A stretch of DNA of 64,000 nucleotides from Moorella thermoacetica (GCF_001267405.1 NZ_CP012369.1:1762001-1826000); one strand, 5' to 3'; counted from the first letter of the stretch, positions 16,894-25,160 are shown. Notes: a model not told the origin generated them from the sequence alone. Translations and numbers: made by a program.

Positions 16894-17798
16894 GATACCA
16901 GCGGCCGGGGCTGGTGGTCGGCCGCGAAATTGACAAAGGCTTCAGCAGCCGGGCTTAAAGGTTGACGGCGCCGGACCAGGTACAGGTCCCTTTTTAAGTC
17001 TACGCCCTGCAGGGTGACGACTGCTAGGCGTCCCAGCTTGACGCTCTTTTCCACCGCCCAGGAGGTAACCAGGGAGATGCCCAGGCCGGCCTCCACGGCG
17101 CTGACAATGGCTTCCGTACTGCTCAGTTCCATAACGATTTGCTCTGGATCGACGGTAAAACCCGCCGCCGCCAGGCGCTCCTCTACCACCCTGCGGGTCC
17201 CGGAACCGGATTCCCGCCAGACCAGCGGTTCTTCCTTGAGCTCCCCGGGGGATATGGCCGTTGCCCCGGCCAGGCGGTGCCCCGGCGGGACGATAAGTAC
17301 CAGTTCATCCCCCGCCAGGCGGCTGTAAGAAAGATTCTTTCCCCGGCCGCCGGCAGCGCCGACCACCCCCAGATCAATCTCGCCCTCCTGGAGGCGCTGC
17401 ACCACTTCCTGGGTGTCGGCGATTGTCAAGATAACCTCCACCCTGGGGTATTCCCGGCGAAAGGCACCTATCAGCCGGGGCAAGATATACTGCCCGGGGG
17501 TGGTACTGGCCCCCAGGAGGAGGCGGCCCCGCACCAGCTGGGTTAGCTCCGCCAGTTCCCGCCGGGTTTGGTTTAGATGGCTGGCGATTATCCTGGCATG
17601 GCGGTAGCAGATCTCCCCGGCGGCCGTCAGCCGCACTTCCCGGCCGCGGCGCTCCAGGAGGCGCAGACCGAAGTAGTCTTCCAGGGCCTGGAGTTGCTTG
17701 CTCACCGCCGGCTGGGTCAGGTGCAGTTCTTCGGCCGCCGCCGACAGGGTTCCCTTTTCGACGGTTGTAATGAAAGTAATTAAATGGTTGATATTCAT
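16890..17798 (-). CDS. LysR-family transcriptional regulator
   Basis: A 302-residue LysR protein. The winged HTH is at residues 1-60 (SAAAEELHLTQPAVSKQLQALE) and the effector domain follows from about residue 90 with VWRESGSGTRRVVEE in the co-inducer pocket. Sequence style is that of the CysB/CysL/selenium-metabolism group, but the ligand is not known. ATG 17798 has GGAG nine bases upstream; a TTG seven codons earlier is less likely. It is read in the same direction as modA, whose promoter lies over its stop codon, so it may or may not act on the mod operon. Confidence 0.87.
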   Translation of the reverse strand: MNINHLITFITTVEKGTLSAAAEELHLTQPAVSKQLQALEDYFGLRLLERRGREVRLTAAGEICYRHARIIASHLNQTRRELAELTQLVRGRLLLGASTTPGQYILPRLIGAFRREYPRVEVILTIADTQEVVQRLQEGEIDLGVVGAAGGRGKNLSYSRLAGDELVLIVPPGHRLAGATAISPGELKEEPLVWRESGSGTRRVVEERLAAAGFTVDPEQIVMELSSTEAIVSAVEAGLGISLVTSWAVEKSVKLGRLAVVTLQGVDLKRDLYLVRRRQPLSPAAEAFVNFAADHQPRPLVS

Positions 17799-17931
17799 TG
17801 CTCCTGGCTCCGTTTGCAAAAAATAGTTCCAGGACTTAGCCGCATAAACCGCTGGGCGGACTCTTAAGCCCCGAAATTAGATTGGACAATCTTCCAAATT
17901 CATGAGACTATAAGGTCAGGAGGTTGTTCAA

Positions 17932-18273
17932 GTGGAACGTCGGAAATTTACCCTAGAGTTCAAGCGCCAGGTCGTCGAACAGGCCATCGCTGCCGGAAAT
18001 AATTCCGTCGTTGCTCGGAAGTATGATATCCGGCCGAATATTGTCAGCCGATGGGTTCGTCAGTACAAAGCCGGCCAACCCATGCAAGGCAGTAGCCCAA
18101 AGGGAAACGCCACCCACGTTACTCAGCAGGAACACGCCCGACTCGTTGCAGAGAACCGTGAGTTAGACAAACAAAATACCCATCTAAAGCAACTTCTGGG
18201 CGAAAAAGACCTTGAAATTGCTATATTGCGTGACCTATTAAAAAAAGCCAACCCTCACTTGCAGATAAAGTAG
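17932..18273 (+). CDS. IS3-family transposase OrfA
   Basis: A 113-residue protein with an HTH (RRKFTLEFKRQVVEQAIAAG ... VVARKYDIRPNIVSRWVRQY) and a leucine-zipper-like coiled coil (LVAENRELDKQNTHLKQLLG). The frame reaches TTA AAA AAA GCC at 18238-18249, an A AAA AAA slippery heptamer (18240-18246) where a -1 shift would fuse it to OrfB. A good GGAGG site lies upstream. It binds the element ends. Confidence 0.93.
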   Translation: MERRKFTLEFKRQVVEQAIAAGNNSVVARKYDIRPNIVSRWVRQYKAGQPMQGSSPKGNATHVTQQEHARLVAENRELDKQNTHLKQLLGEKDLEIAILRDLLKKANPHLQIK

Positions 18274-18317
18274 CCATTGCGCACAAGTGGATCACAGCCG
18301 GGTACAACGCTACTCTC

Positions 18318-19202
18318 GTGCTGCGCATAGTGGGGGTTTCTCGATCCACCTATTATTATCAATTAACACATGAACCCAAGCCGCATACCACGACGGGTAG
18401 ACGTCCGTTTCCTGGTCATTCACTGACTGTGGGCGGCCGCAAGGTCAGTGATGAACAGATTAAGGAATGGATTATGGAGTCTATTTCCGGTGATGGTTAC
18501 GCCTACGGGTACCGTAAGCTCACTCATATGCTTCGACAAGATCATGAGCTGGTGGTGAACGAGAAAAAGGTATACCGCTTGTGTAAGGAACTGGATATTC
18601 TGCGGCCACAACGGAACCTCCGTCGGAAACACCCGCGGAATTTGGCCCAGAACCGCACTATCACAGCGCCAAACCAGCTCTGGGAGGTCGATGTCAAGTA
18701 CGGATACATTGCAGGAGAAGACCGGTTTTTCTTTGTGCTGTCGTACATTGACGTCTATGACAGGCAGATTGTGGGCTATCATATTGGTCTAACCTGTGAA
18801 GCCAGACATGCCGTTGAAACTTTTCGAGCAGCATTGTGGAAACGTCAGATTCTTCAAAGGAATTTACCATTACCCATCATCCGTTCGGATAATGGACCCC
18901 AGTTTGTAAGCCATCTGTTTGAATCGGAATGTGAGCGATGGAATGTCCTACACGAGAGAATACCGCCCAAGACACCGAATATGAACGCATATATCGAATC
19001 GTACCATCGGCTTCTTGAGGATGAATGCTTGTCGATGGGCGAGTTTGGGACCTACGCGGAGGCATATCAGGCGGTCGTGGAATTCGTTAGCCGTTATAAC
19101 AACCGCCGATTGCACTCTAGTTTACACTACCTGTCGCCGGCCAAGTTTTACCGTCGTCATATCGAGACAGGATTGCAGCCCAGATATCCCGTGAGGGTGT
19201 GA
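18318..19202 (+). CDS. IS3-family transposase OrfB (DDE integrase domain)
   Basis: The catalytic part of the transposase, 294 residues from GTG 18318. Its frame is open upstream to the slippery site, so the real product is probably an OrfAB fusion covering 17932-19202 made by a -1 shift; the bridge reads ...LADKVAIAHKWITAGYN. DDE residues are visible: Asp in WEVDVKYGYI, Asp in IIRSDNGPQF, and Glu in NAYIESYHRLLEDE. HTH_21 (SGDGYAYGYRKLTHML) precedes the catalytic domain. All frames are intact, so the element may be active. Confidence 0.93.
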   Translation: MLRIVGVSRSTYYYQLTHEPKPHTTTGRRPFPGHSLTVGGRKVSDEQIKEWIMESISGDGYAYGYRKLTHMLRQDHELVVNEKKVYRLCKELDILRPQRNLRRKHPRNLAQNRTITAPNQLWEVDVKYGYIAGEDRFFFVLSYIDVYDRQIVGYHIGLTCEARHAVETFRAALWKRQILQRNLPLPIIRSDNGPQFVSHLFESECERWNVLHERIPPKTPNMNAYIESYHRLLEDECLSMGEFGTYAEAYQAVVEFVSRYNNRRLHSSLHYLSPAKFYRRHIETGLQPRYPVRV

Positions 19203-19343
19203 CGTAAATTGGTGCGTATCCGGAAGCCTTTGCCCCTTAAAAGCTTGAAGAAAAATTGCAAGAGAGCTTAATGTCGGGTGCATATGTCCAATCTGCGGGG
19301 GTTAATCCGCGGAGACCAAGAATAAGGGGGAGGTGGTTTTATT

Positions 19344-20297
19344 ATGGGTTTGCAGGGTCCGGCCAAGGTAGCCATTATTGGCACCGGCTATGTAGGTTCA
19401 AGTACGGCCTTTGCCCTCCTTTTCAGCCCCCTGGTCAAGGAAATGGTACTGGTGGACGTAAACCATGCCAAAGCCGAAGGGGAAGCCATGGACCTCGCCC
19501 ATGCGGCGACCCTGATCCGGCCGGTAGAGGTTTATGCCGGCCGTCCTGCCGACTGTGCCGGTTCCAGGATTGTTATCTTCACGGCCGGTGCCAACCAGCA
19601 GCCAGGGCAGACTCGCCTGGACCTGATCCACCGCAATACAGCCATTGTCCGCCAGGCACTGCCCGAGATTCTGCACTACTGTCCTGAGGCCCTCGTTCTC
19701 ATGGTGGCCAATCCGGTAGACATCCTTACCTATGTAGCCTGGAAGATCTCCGGTCTGCCGGAGAATAGAGTCCTGGGCTCGGGCACCGTCCTTGACAGCG
19801 CCCGCTTCCGTCACCTCCTGAGCCGCCATTACCGTGTAGATCCCCGCAATATCCACGCATACGTTATCGGCGAGCACGGCGACACCGAGGTGCCGGTCTG
19901 GAGCCTGGCCAATGTGGCCGGCGTCGATCTGGAGGAGTTCTACCTTATGGACGGCATGCGGGAAGAAGAAGCCTTCCGGGTAGAGATCAGCCATCAGGTC
20001 AGGGAGGCGGCTTATGAGATTATCGAGCGAAAAGGGGTTACTTCCTACGGGGTAGCCCTCGCCCTGAGCCGGATTATTGAGTGCATCCTCCGTAACGAGC
20101 ACAGTGTCCTCACCATATCGAGCGTCATTCGTGACCTCTACGGTATCGACGGCGAGGTAGCCCTGAGCCTGCCCTGCCTGGTAGGGAACGAGGGCCGGGA
20201 AAAGGTCCTGGCCATTCCCCTGGTGGCCAGGGAAAAGGCGGCCCTGAAACACTCGGCAACCACCCTGCAGCAACTAATCGCCCAGCTAAGCCTTTAG
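19344..20297 (+). CDS. ldh: L-lactate dehydrogenase
   Basis: A 317-residue NAD-dependent 2-hydroxyacid dehydrogenase. The Rossmann motif GTGYVGSS is at about residue 13 and the NADH-selective Asp in VLVDVNHAK. The substrate loop AGANQQPGQTRLDL carries Gln at the position that separates lactate from malate dehydrogenases (Arg in MDH), so lactate/pyruvate is favoured. The catalytic His is in IGEHGDTEVPVWS and Arg in NPVDILTYVAW context. GGGGGAGG precedes ATG 19344. The IS3 element ends 53 bases upstream, so its native promoter is probably displaced. It converges on the XRE gene with a 4-base stop overlap. Confidence 0.9.
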   Translation: MGLQGPAKVAIIGTGYVGSSTAFALLFSPLVKEMVLVDVNHAKAEGEAMDLAHAATLIRPVEVYAGRPADCAGSRIVIFTAGANQQPGQTRLDLIHRNTAIVRQALPEILHYCPEALVLMVANPVDILTYVAWKISGLPENRVLGSGTVLDSARFRHLLSRHYRVDPRNIHAYVIGEHGDTEVPVWSLANVAGVDLEEFYLMDGMREEEAFRVEISHQVREAAYEIIERKGVTSYGVALALSRIIECILRNEHSVLTISSVIRDLYGIDGEVALSLPCLVGNEGREKVLAIPLVAREKAALKHSATTLQQLIAQLSL

Positions 20298-21052
20298 TGG
20301 CTGCGCTTATAGAGCTGGATAAAGTTGAGGATAAATCGCAGTTCGGACTCGTTACAGTTGCAGATCAGCCGCAGTACGGACTGGACCTGGGGTTCGATAA
20401 GCAACTGGCGTAACTCGGGGCTCATCTGGTTTAATACCTCGTCAACTCCGGCATCATCGGCGATAAAGTAACAGGGTGAAATATCCAACACCGCCCCCAC
20501 CCTTTCCAGGGTTTTTAAGGAGGGCTGTACTTTACCCTGTTCGATCTGGCCAATAAGCCCGGCGGAGACGCCGGCAGCCCTGGCTAACTCGGCTTGGGTA
20601 AGGCCCCTTTCTTCCCTGGCCTGGCGTAATTTGTGGCCCAGGGAACCACCGGTACCGATAACCGAGCTTAAAGGAACCTCCAGGGCAGCGGTGATTTTTT
20701 TCAGGGTATCAATAGCGGGGTAAACATTGCCCCGCTCAATTTCACTTAAGTAGGAAACGGAGATACCGGCAGCCTCGGCCAGGGTATTCAGGTTTTTGCC
20801 AGCCCGCTCCCGCAGGAGACGGATCCTCTCACCCGGTGCCAGCCCGCCTTCACCACCGGTTTCTATGAGTTGTTCCCGGGGGAGGTTCAGGGCCCGGGCT
20901 ACTTTATCCAGGGTTTTTAAGGAGGGCCTTTTGGCCCCCCGTTCAATTTCGCTCAAGTAAGATACCGAAACCCCCGCCCGCTGCGCCAGGTCCTGCAGGG
21001 AATAACCGCGTTCCTCCCGCAGTTCCCGGATACGTTTACCACATACGCGCAT
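20294..21052 (-). CDS. Transcriptional regulator with three tandem XRE-type HTH domains
   Basis: A 252-residue protein with three Cro/CI-type HTH domains in a row: residues about 7-60 (RIRELREERGYSLQDLAQRA), 75-128 (RIRLLRERAGKNLNTLAEAA) and 139-192 (KLRQAREERGLTQAELARAA), each with a YLSEIERG- or LIGQIEQG-type recognition helix. A C-terminal tail of about 50 residues (ending ILNFIQLYKRSH) has no recognised domain. An AGGAG site precedes ATG 21052. Single or double HTH proteins are usual, so three copies are uncommon. Its targets are unknown; the promoter contains a palindrome at the -10 box that suggests autoregulation. Confidence 0.88.
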   Translation of the reverse strand: MRVCGKRIRELREERGYSLQDLAQRAGVSVSYLSEIERGAKRPSLKTLDKVARALNLPREQLIETGGEGGLAPGERIRLLRERAGKNLNTLAEAAGISVSYLSEIERGNVYPAIDTLKKITAALEVPLSSVIGTGGSLGHKLRQAREERGLTQAELARAAGVSAGLIGQIEQGKVQPSLKTLERVGAVLDISPCYFIADDAGVDEVLNQMSPELRQLLIEPQVQSVLRLICNCNESELRFILNFIQLYKRSH

Positions 21053-21088
21053 TTTTTTCGCTCCTCTGGGCCATGGCTTAAGTCTACT

Positions 21089-21117
21089 ATAGTATTTCTA
21101 AATCGAGTATAAGTTAA
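21089..21117 (-). promoter_or_regulatory. Promoter of the triple-HTH regulator with overlapping palindrome
   Basis: On the minus strand TTAACT and TACTAT are spaced by 17 bases. The -10 box is part of the perfect 10-base palindrome TACTATAGTA (21085-21094), a possible operator. Confidence 0.55.
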
Positions 21118-21215
21118 AAGGTCCTGCCCTGTCAAGTTTCACACTTTCTTAACATTATCACCATAATTTTATGATATCCCGGGGTTAAACTAGAAGCTGA
21201 AAGGAGGTGGCGCAG

Positions 21216-21620
21216 GTGAAGAAAAAAATCGCTATCGTCCTCGCCGCAGTTTTAATGCTGGTGGTGCTGGCGCCGGCGGCCTTTGCAGCCATGACGGACC
21301 AGCAGAAGGCGGACATAAACGCCCTCTACCAGCAAATCGCCCAGTTGCGTCAGCAGATCATCGACAAGTATGTGGAGAGCGGCCAGCTGACCAAAGAGCA
21401 GGGTGACCTGATGAAGCAGCACATCCAGCAAATGGAGAAATATCGGGAAGAAAATGGCTTTGGTCCAGGTTTCGGACCCGGTTTTTGCGGTGGACATGGC
21501 GCCGGCTACGGTATGATGGGTGGCTGGGGCATCGGTGGTGCCGGCTCTAACCCGGGCCAGGGGAATCAAAATTCTGCCTATTACCGCCCTGGCATGATGC
21601 GCGGCTACATCGGTATTTAA
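21216..21620 (+). CDS. Exported DUF2680 protein, glycine- and methionine-rich tail
   Basis: A 134-residue secreted protein. The signal peptide KKKIAIVLAAVLMLVVLAP ends at AFA-AM (cleavage about residue 24). A helical DUF2680-like segment follows (TDQQKADINALYQQIAQLRQ ... LTKEQGDLMKQ), then a tail rich in Gly, Met, Pro and Tyr. GTG 21216 is the start because AAGGAGG lies eight bases upstream; a GTG three codons earlier would sit on that site. Function is unknown. It is monocistronic with a strong terminator. Confidence 0.85.
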   Translation: MKKKIAIVLAAVLMLVVLAPAAFAAMTDQQKADINALYQQIAQLRQQIIDKYVESGQLTKEQGDLMKQHIQQMEKYREENGFGPGFGPGFCGGHGAGYGMMGGWGIGGAGSNPGQGNQNSAYYRPGMMRGYIGI

Positions 21621-21670
21621 AAAAGCCGTTTAATCCCGCCAATTACGACGGTCGTAGCGGCCAGGAGGTC

Positions 21671-21705
21671 ACCGGCAGGAACGAAGGTCCCTGCCGGTTT
21701 TATTT
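21671..21705 (+). terminator. Terminator downstream of the DUF2680 gene
   Basis: ACCGGCAGG and CCTGCCGGT form a 9-base stem around a 9-base loop, followed by TTTTATTTAT. Confidence 0.88.
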
Positions 21706-21713
21706 ATACACAT

Positions 21714-22217
21714 TTAGATAATGTCCTGCAGCAGGCGGTCCAGTTCGCCCGGGCCCAGGGGACCCTTCTTGACGCGGCGCAGGCGGCCCTGGCGATCAAT
21801 GATAAAGGTGGTGTGTATGCCGCTTACCCCATATGCATCTGCCACCTTACTGCCCCGGTCCAGGAGGACCAGGTAATTATGTCTTTTTTCCCCCAGGAAG
21901 GCACGGATACCCTGGATTGTCTCCCGCTGCATGATATTAACGGCCAGGACCTTTACTCCCCGGGGTGCCAGCCTCCCGGCAGCGGCATCCAGTTCCTCCA
22001 TTTCCGCTACGCAATAGGGGCACCAGGTGGCCCAGAAGTTTAAGACCACCACCTGGCCCTGCAACCTCTTTAGATCCACCTGGTTACCATCCAGGGCCGG
22101 CAGAGTAAAGTCCGGCGCACGTACCTGGTCGCCCCGGTGCGGCAGGAAAAAGGCAAGGGCCAGGACGGCAACCATGAGCAGGATAATCAGCAATGGCACC
22201 CGCCATTTAGGTTGCAT
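21714..22217 (-). CDS. TlpA/ResA-type membrane-anchored thioredoxin
   Basis: A 167-residue thiol:disulfide oxidoreductase. The N-terminal membrane anchor spans about residues 7-25, and the thioredoxin fold follows with the active site WATWCPYC (about residue 69) and a cis-Pro region near GIHTTFIID. It should reduce disulfides outside the membrane, for example for cytochrome c maturation. It is 18 bases downstream of a CcdA homologue, which supplies electrons from the cytoplasm, so the two form one system. Confidence 0.92.
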   Translation of the reverse strand: MQPKWRVPLLIILLMVAVLALAFFLPHRGDQVRAPDFTLPALDGNQVDLKRLQGQVVVLNFWATWCPYCVAEMEELDAAAGRLAPRGVKVLAVNIMQRETIQGIRAFLGEKRHNYLVLLDRGSKVADAYGVSGIHTTFIIDRQGRLRRVKKGPLGPGELDRLLQDII

Positions 22218-22235
22218 AGTGACATTCCTCCAGTC

Positions 22236-22919
22236 TTAAATAAAGGTGTTCAAACGGCCCAAAAAGACCAGAACCCCCATAACGACAAGAATAATACCGC
22301 TTATCAGGGATATTTGCGGCAAATAACGGGAAAACTTCCGCAGGGAGTATAAAACCGGTCCCAGGAACAGGGCAGCCAGCAGGAAGGGTACGGCCAGGCC
22401 CAGGGAATAGACCGCCAGGAGCAGCATTCCCCGGAGAAGGGTGGCCTGGCTGCCGGCATAAATTAAAATAGAGCCCAGGACCGGGCCAATGCAGGGAGTC
22501 CAGCCGGCGGCGAAGGCCATCCCCAGGAGAAAGGAAGCTGCCGCCCCGGGGGTGCGGGGCCTGAGCTCCCACTTTTTCTCCCGGGCCAGGAAGGGTATAC
22601 GCCCAATTCCGGCCACCTGCATACCGAATATTATTATTAAAATTCCACCGAGACGGTTCAGCACCGGCCGGTAGGCCTGGAGAACGTAACCCAGGCCCCC
22701 TGCCGAGGCCCCCAGGAGAATAAAAATCAGGGCAAAACCGGCCGTAAAAAGGGCCGCCCGCCCGGCTAAGAAGGAGCGGCCCAGGTCCTGTACCTGGCCG
22801 CTGGCTACAGCCGAACCGCCGAGATAAGTAAAGTATGCCGGTAAGAGGGGTATAATGCAGGGAGAAAAGAAGGAGAGCAAGCCGGCACCGAAGGCTATGA
22901 CCAGGGATACGTCGACCAC
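22236..22919 (-). CDS. ccdA: Cytochrome c biogenesis protein CcdA-type electron transporter
   Basis: A 227-residue protein with six transmembrane helices, which passes electrons from cytoplasmic thioredoxin to extracytoplasmic TlpA/ResA proteins. The two redox Cys lie in the repeated motifs LLSFFSPCIIPLLPAY (about residue 20) and FAAGWTPCIGPVLGS (about 140). Start GTG 22919 is preferred because AAAAGAGG lies eight bases upstream; the GTG three codons earlier abuts that site. It is the first gene of the ccdA-tlpA pair. Confidence 0.92.
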   Translation of the reverse strand: MVDVSLVIAFGAGLLSFFSPCIIPLLPAYFTYLGGSAVASGQVQDLGRSFLAGRAALFTAGFALIFILLGASAGGLGYVLQAYRPVLNRLGGILIIIFGMQVAGIGRIPFLAREKKWELRPRTPGAAASFLLGMAFAAGWTPCIGPVLGSILIYAGSQATLLRGMLLLAVYSLGLAVPFLLAALFLGPVLYSLRKFSRYLPQISLISGIILVVMGVLVFLGRLNTFI

Positions 22920-23087
22920 AGGAAACACCTCTTTTTGATTATACTATTTTTATAATTTCGCCGTCAATATAATACAGCCATCAAGAGGACCAGGCGCTTA
23001 GAACCAGCAATAGCGACCTGAAGGCCGTAAATCAACTTCCTGGTGTCGTAATAAGGCCTCCGGTCCTTGTACCGTTACTCCAACCAA

Positions 23088-23116
23088 TTGGTGGAAGCCG
23101 GTACCGATGTTATAAT
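23088..23116 (+). promoter_or_regulatory. Promoter of the GT2 glycosyltransferase gene
   Basis: TTGGTG and TATAAT are spaced by 17 bases, and the -10 box ends 38 bases before ATG 23155. Confidence 0.7.
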
Positions 23117-23154
23117 TGGATGCGGTATTGAATACCCTGATTGGGGGAACAAAT

Positions 23155-24576
23155 ATGGATTGGGAAACGATAAGTCCAGCGCAAATCCTTTATTTAATTA
23201 CCGTGGGGTTCTACCTGCTTTTTTTCGGCCTCTTCCTGAGATATTTCTATTGGAAATGGTATGCCGTCAAGTATCACTGGCGTAAACGCCTGCCCCTTGA
23301 TGCTGAAAAGGTAAAGGCCCTGGCCGCCGCGAAGGGCCTGGAGATCCCTTTCTTTACCATTATGGTACCGGCCCGCAACGAGTCCGAGGTTATAGCCAAC
23401 ACCATCGAACACCTGGCCTCCTTAAACTACCCCAATGATCGTTATGAGATCCTGGTAATCACCGATGAAAAGGAAGCCCTGGCCAAGGCCGAAGGCCAGG
23501 GCGAGGGGCCTACCACCATGGAAGTGGTCGAGGCCAAGATCCGTGAGTTTGCAGCGCGCCCGGGTATGCCCCAGCTGAAGCATTGTACCGTTCCCTACGA
23601 TTTTGACGGCCGCTTCCGGGGTTCACGGCGGGGGCACAGCATCCCTTCCACCAAGGGCCGGGCCCTGAACTACGGCCTGGAGTTTGTCGACCCGCGGACG
23701 ACTATTTGTGGTTTCTATGACGCCGAGAGCCATCCAGAGGCTGATGTTCTCCTTTACATAGCCTGGTCCTGGCTCCATGACCCGCGGGAGCGTATCTGGC
23801 AGGGTCCCGTCTTCCAGGTGCGTAATTTCTACCAGCTGGGTATTATTACAAAGATCGCCGCCATCTACCAGGCCATCTCCCATGAGATCTACCTGCCCAT
23901 ACTAATGAAGAAGCTGCCCTTCGTAGGGGGCACCAATCTCTTCGTCGGCCGGCGCCTCCTGGAGCGTATCGGGGGTTATGATCACCGCGCCCTGACGGAA
24001 GACCTCGAGCTGGGGGTGCGGGCCTTCCTGGAGACAGGGGTGTGGGCCGAGTATTTCCCTTATTTCAGCACCGAACAAACGCCGGCCACCCTGTACGCCT
24101 TTTTCCGGCAGCGCTTGCGCTGGGGTAGCGGTCACCTCCAGGTCTGTGATAAATTCCGTTATGCCTACCAGTATTCCTGGGATAAGAGGGGCCCACTACT
24201 CCACAACCTCTTCTGGAAGGGCCAGGGCGAGTGGCTCCTCTATCAGGGCGCGGTACTGGTGCCTTTATCCATTGTCATCCTGGGGCTGAACGGCGGGCTT
24301 GATCTCTCGATCGTCCCTTTTAAAATCCGCGTGGTCCTCCATTACCTGGTTTTCATCTACTTTGCCTTTACCTTTTATGCTTACGGCCACTTCCACCGCT
24401 TGATGGCGCCGGTTAACTGGTGGCAGCAGTTTATCGGGTTCCTGCAGCTCCTGGCCCTGCCCTTTGCCAGTTTCTTTTTGCCCCTGCCATATACGGCGGC
24501 TTCCATCATGAAGGCCCTGAACCGCCAGCCCCAGACGTGGGTTAAAACTCCACGGACCAAAGAGGCGACCCGCTAG
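23155..24576 (+). CDS. Membrane GT2-family processive-type glycosyltransferase
   Basis: A 473-residue membrane enzyme. One transmembrane helix lies at about residues 10-30, then a cytoplasmic GT-A domain with IMVPARNESEVI (nucleotide-sugar site), FYDAESHPE (metal/donor Asp), GGTNLFVGRRLLERIGGYD, LTEDLELG (catalytic base region) and RQRLRWGSG (QxxRW-like acceptor motif). Three or four C-terminal helices follow. This arrangement is that of cellulose/hyaluronan-synthase-like enzymes that polymerise and export a beta-glycan. The product cannot be told from sequence. ATG 23155 follows GGGGGAAC. The stop lies 67 bases before a ferredoxin gene, which may be on the same transcript. Confidence 0.85.
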   Translation: MDWETISPAQILYLITVGFYLLFFGLFLRYFYWKWYAVKYHWRKRLPLDAEKVKALAAAKGLEIPFFTIMVPARNESEVIANTIEHLASLNYPNDRYEILVITDEKEALAKAEGQGEGPTTMEVVEAKIREFAARPGMPQLKHCTVPYDFDGRFRGSRRGHSIPSTKGRALNYGLEFVDPRTTICGFYDAESHPEADVLLYIAWSWLHDPRERIWQGPVFQVRNFYQLGIITKIAAIYQAISHEIYLPILMKKLPFVGGTNLFVGRRLLERIGGYDHRALTEDLELGVRAFLETGVWAEYFPYFSTEQTPATLYAFFRQRLRWGSGHLQVCDKFRYAYQYSWDKRGPLLHNLFWKGQGEWLLYQGAVLVPLSIVILGLNGGLDLSIVPFKIRVVLHYLVFIYFAFTFYAYGHFHRLMAPVNWWQQFIGFLQLLALPFASFFLPLPYTAASIMKALNRQPQTWVKTPRTKEATR

Positions 24577-24643
24577 TATGAAATGGCGTCTGGCGGTAAA
24601 AAATAGCTAATACTTTGGGGAGACAAGATATGGAGGGAAGAAT

Positions 24644-24832
24644 ATGAAAGTCACCGTTGACCAGGATCTCTGCATTGCCTGCGGTACCTGCATCGACCTG
24701 TGTCCTAGCGTTTTTGACTGGGATGATGAAGGGCTTTCCCACGTTATTGTAGATGAGGTACCTGAAGGTGCCGAGGATTGCGCCCGGGAATCCGTTAATT
24801 CCTGCCCCACCGAGGCCATTAAAGAAGTCTAG
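24644..24832 (+). CDS. Single-cluster [4Fe-4S] ferredoxin
   Basis: A 62-residue electron carrier. Three ligands are in CIACGTCIDLCP and the fourth is in SCPTEAI near the C-terminus. The second cluster motif of 2[4Fe-4S] ferredoxins is absent; extra Cys at about residues 20 and 47 could form a disulfide, as in other one-cluster ferredoxins. AGGGAAG precedes ATG 24644. A long hairpin terminator follows. Confidence 0.94.
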   Translation: MKVTVDQDLCIACGTCIDLCPSVFDWDDEGLSHVIVDEVPEGAEDCARESVNSCPTEAIKEV

Positions 24833-24851
24833 GAAGTACGCCAGAACGACA

Positions 24852-24893
24852 GTACACTAAAAAGGGAGCCTTAAGGTTCCCTTTTTAGTGTAC
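24852..24893. terminator. Long bidirectional terminator between ferredoxin and DUF3243 genes
   Basis: GTACACTAAAAAGGGA and TCCCTTTTTAGTGTAC form a perfect 16-base stem around a 10-base loop. An internal T tract in each arm lets it act on both converging transcripts. The DUF3243 stop codon (24885-24887) lies inside the right arm. Confidence 0.85.
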
Positions 24894-25160
24894 CATATTC
24901 TCCTGCCGGCGGCCGTCGCTCACCATCCTGGTAACCAGGGCGGCCAGCACCTGGCGTTCATCCTCATGGGCTACATCCCAGAGTTCCTTGAGAAGCCGCT
25001 GCTCCCGGTTCATAGGGTCGATATGGTCGGCCAACCAGTTCCCCAGACGCAGGGCTATCCGATCCATGGTCTTTTCTTCCAAACCAATTTTATTGCCCAG
25101 GTTTACTACCAGGGATAGGGTATCCTTCCACTTCTCCCAGGTGTTTTCTCCCGGTGGCAT
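24885..25160 (-). CDS. DUF3243-family small protein
   Basis: A 91-residue soluble helical protein resembling the DUF3243 (YmfJ-like) family of Firmicutes; the characteristic run is LGNWLADHIDPMNREQRLLK. No catalytic motif is seen and the function is unknown. GGAGG precedes ATG 25160. It converges on the ferredoxin gene and shares its terminator. Confidence 0.8.
   Translation of the reverse strand: MPPGENTWEKWKDTLSLVVNLGNKIGLEEKTMDRIALRLGNWLADHIDPMNREQRLLKELWDVAHEDERQVLAALVTRMVSDGRRQENMVH

Larger units (their letters stand above)
17883..19290 (+). mobile_element. IS3-family insertion sequence (complete)
   Basis: The element is about 1.4 kb with two overlapping transposase frames. The ends read TGGACA... 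and ...TGTCCA, in agreement with the IS3 TG...CA rule; the match extends outward to AGATTGGACA (17879-17888) against TGTCCAATCT (19285-19294). The inverted repeats are otherwise imperfect. No convincing 3- to 4-base target duplication is visible. It sits between the LysR gene and ldh, leaving only about 53 bases before the ldh start. Confidence 0.85.

Noticed and set aside
19398-20273. Long antisense frame of 291 codons opposite ldh
   Set aside because: It mirrors the codon structure of a clear dehydrogenase gene and shows no motif or ribosome-binding site.
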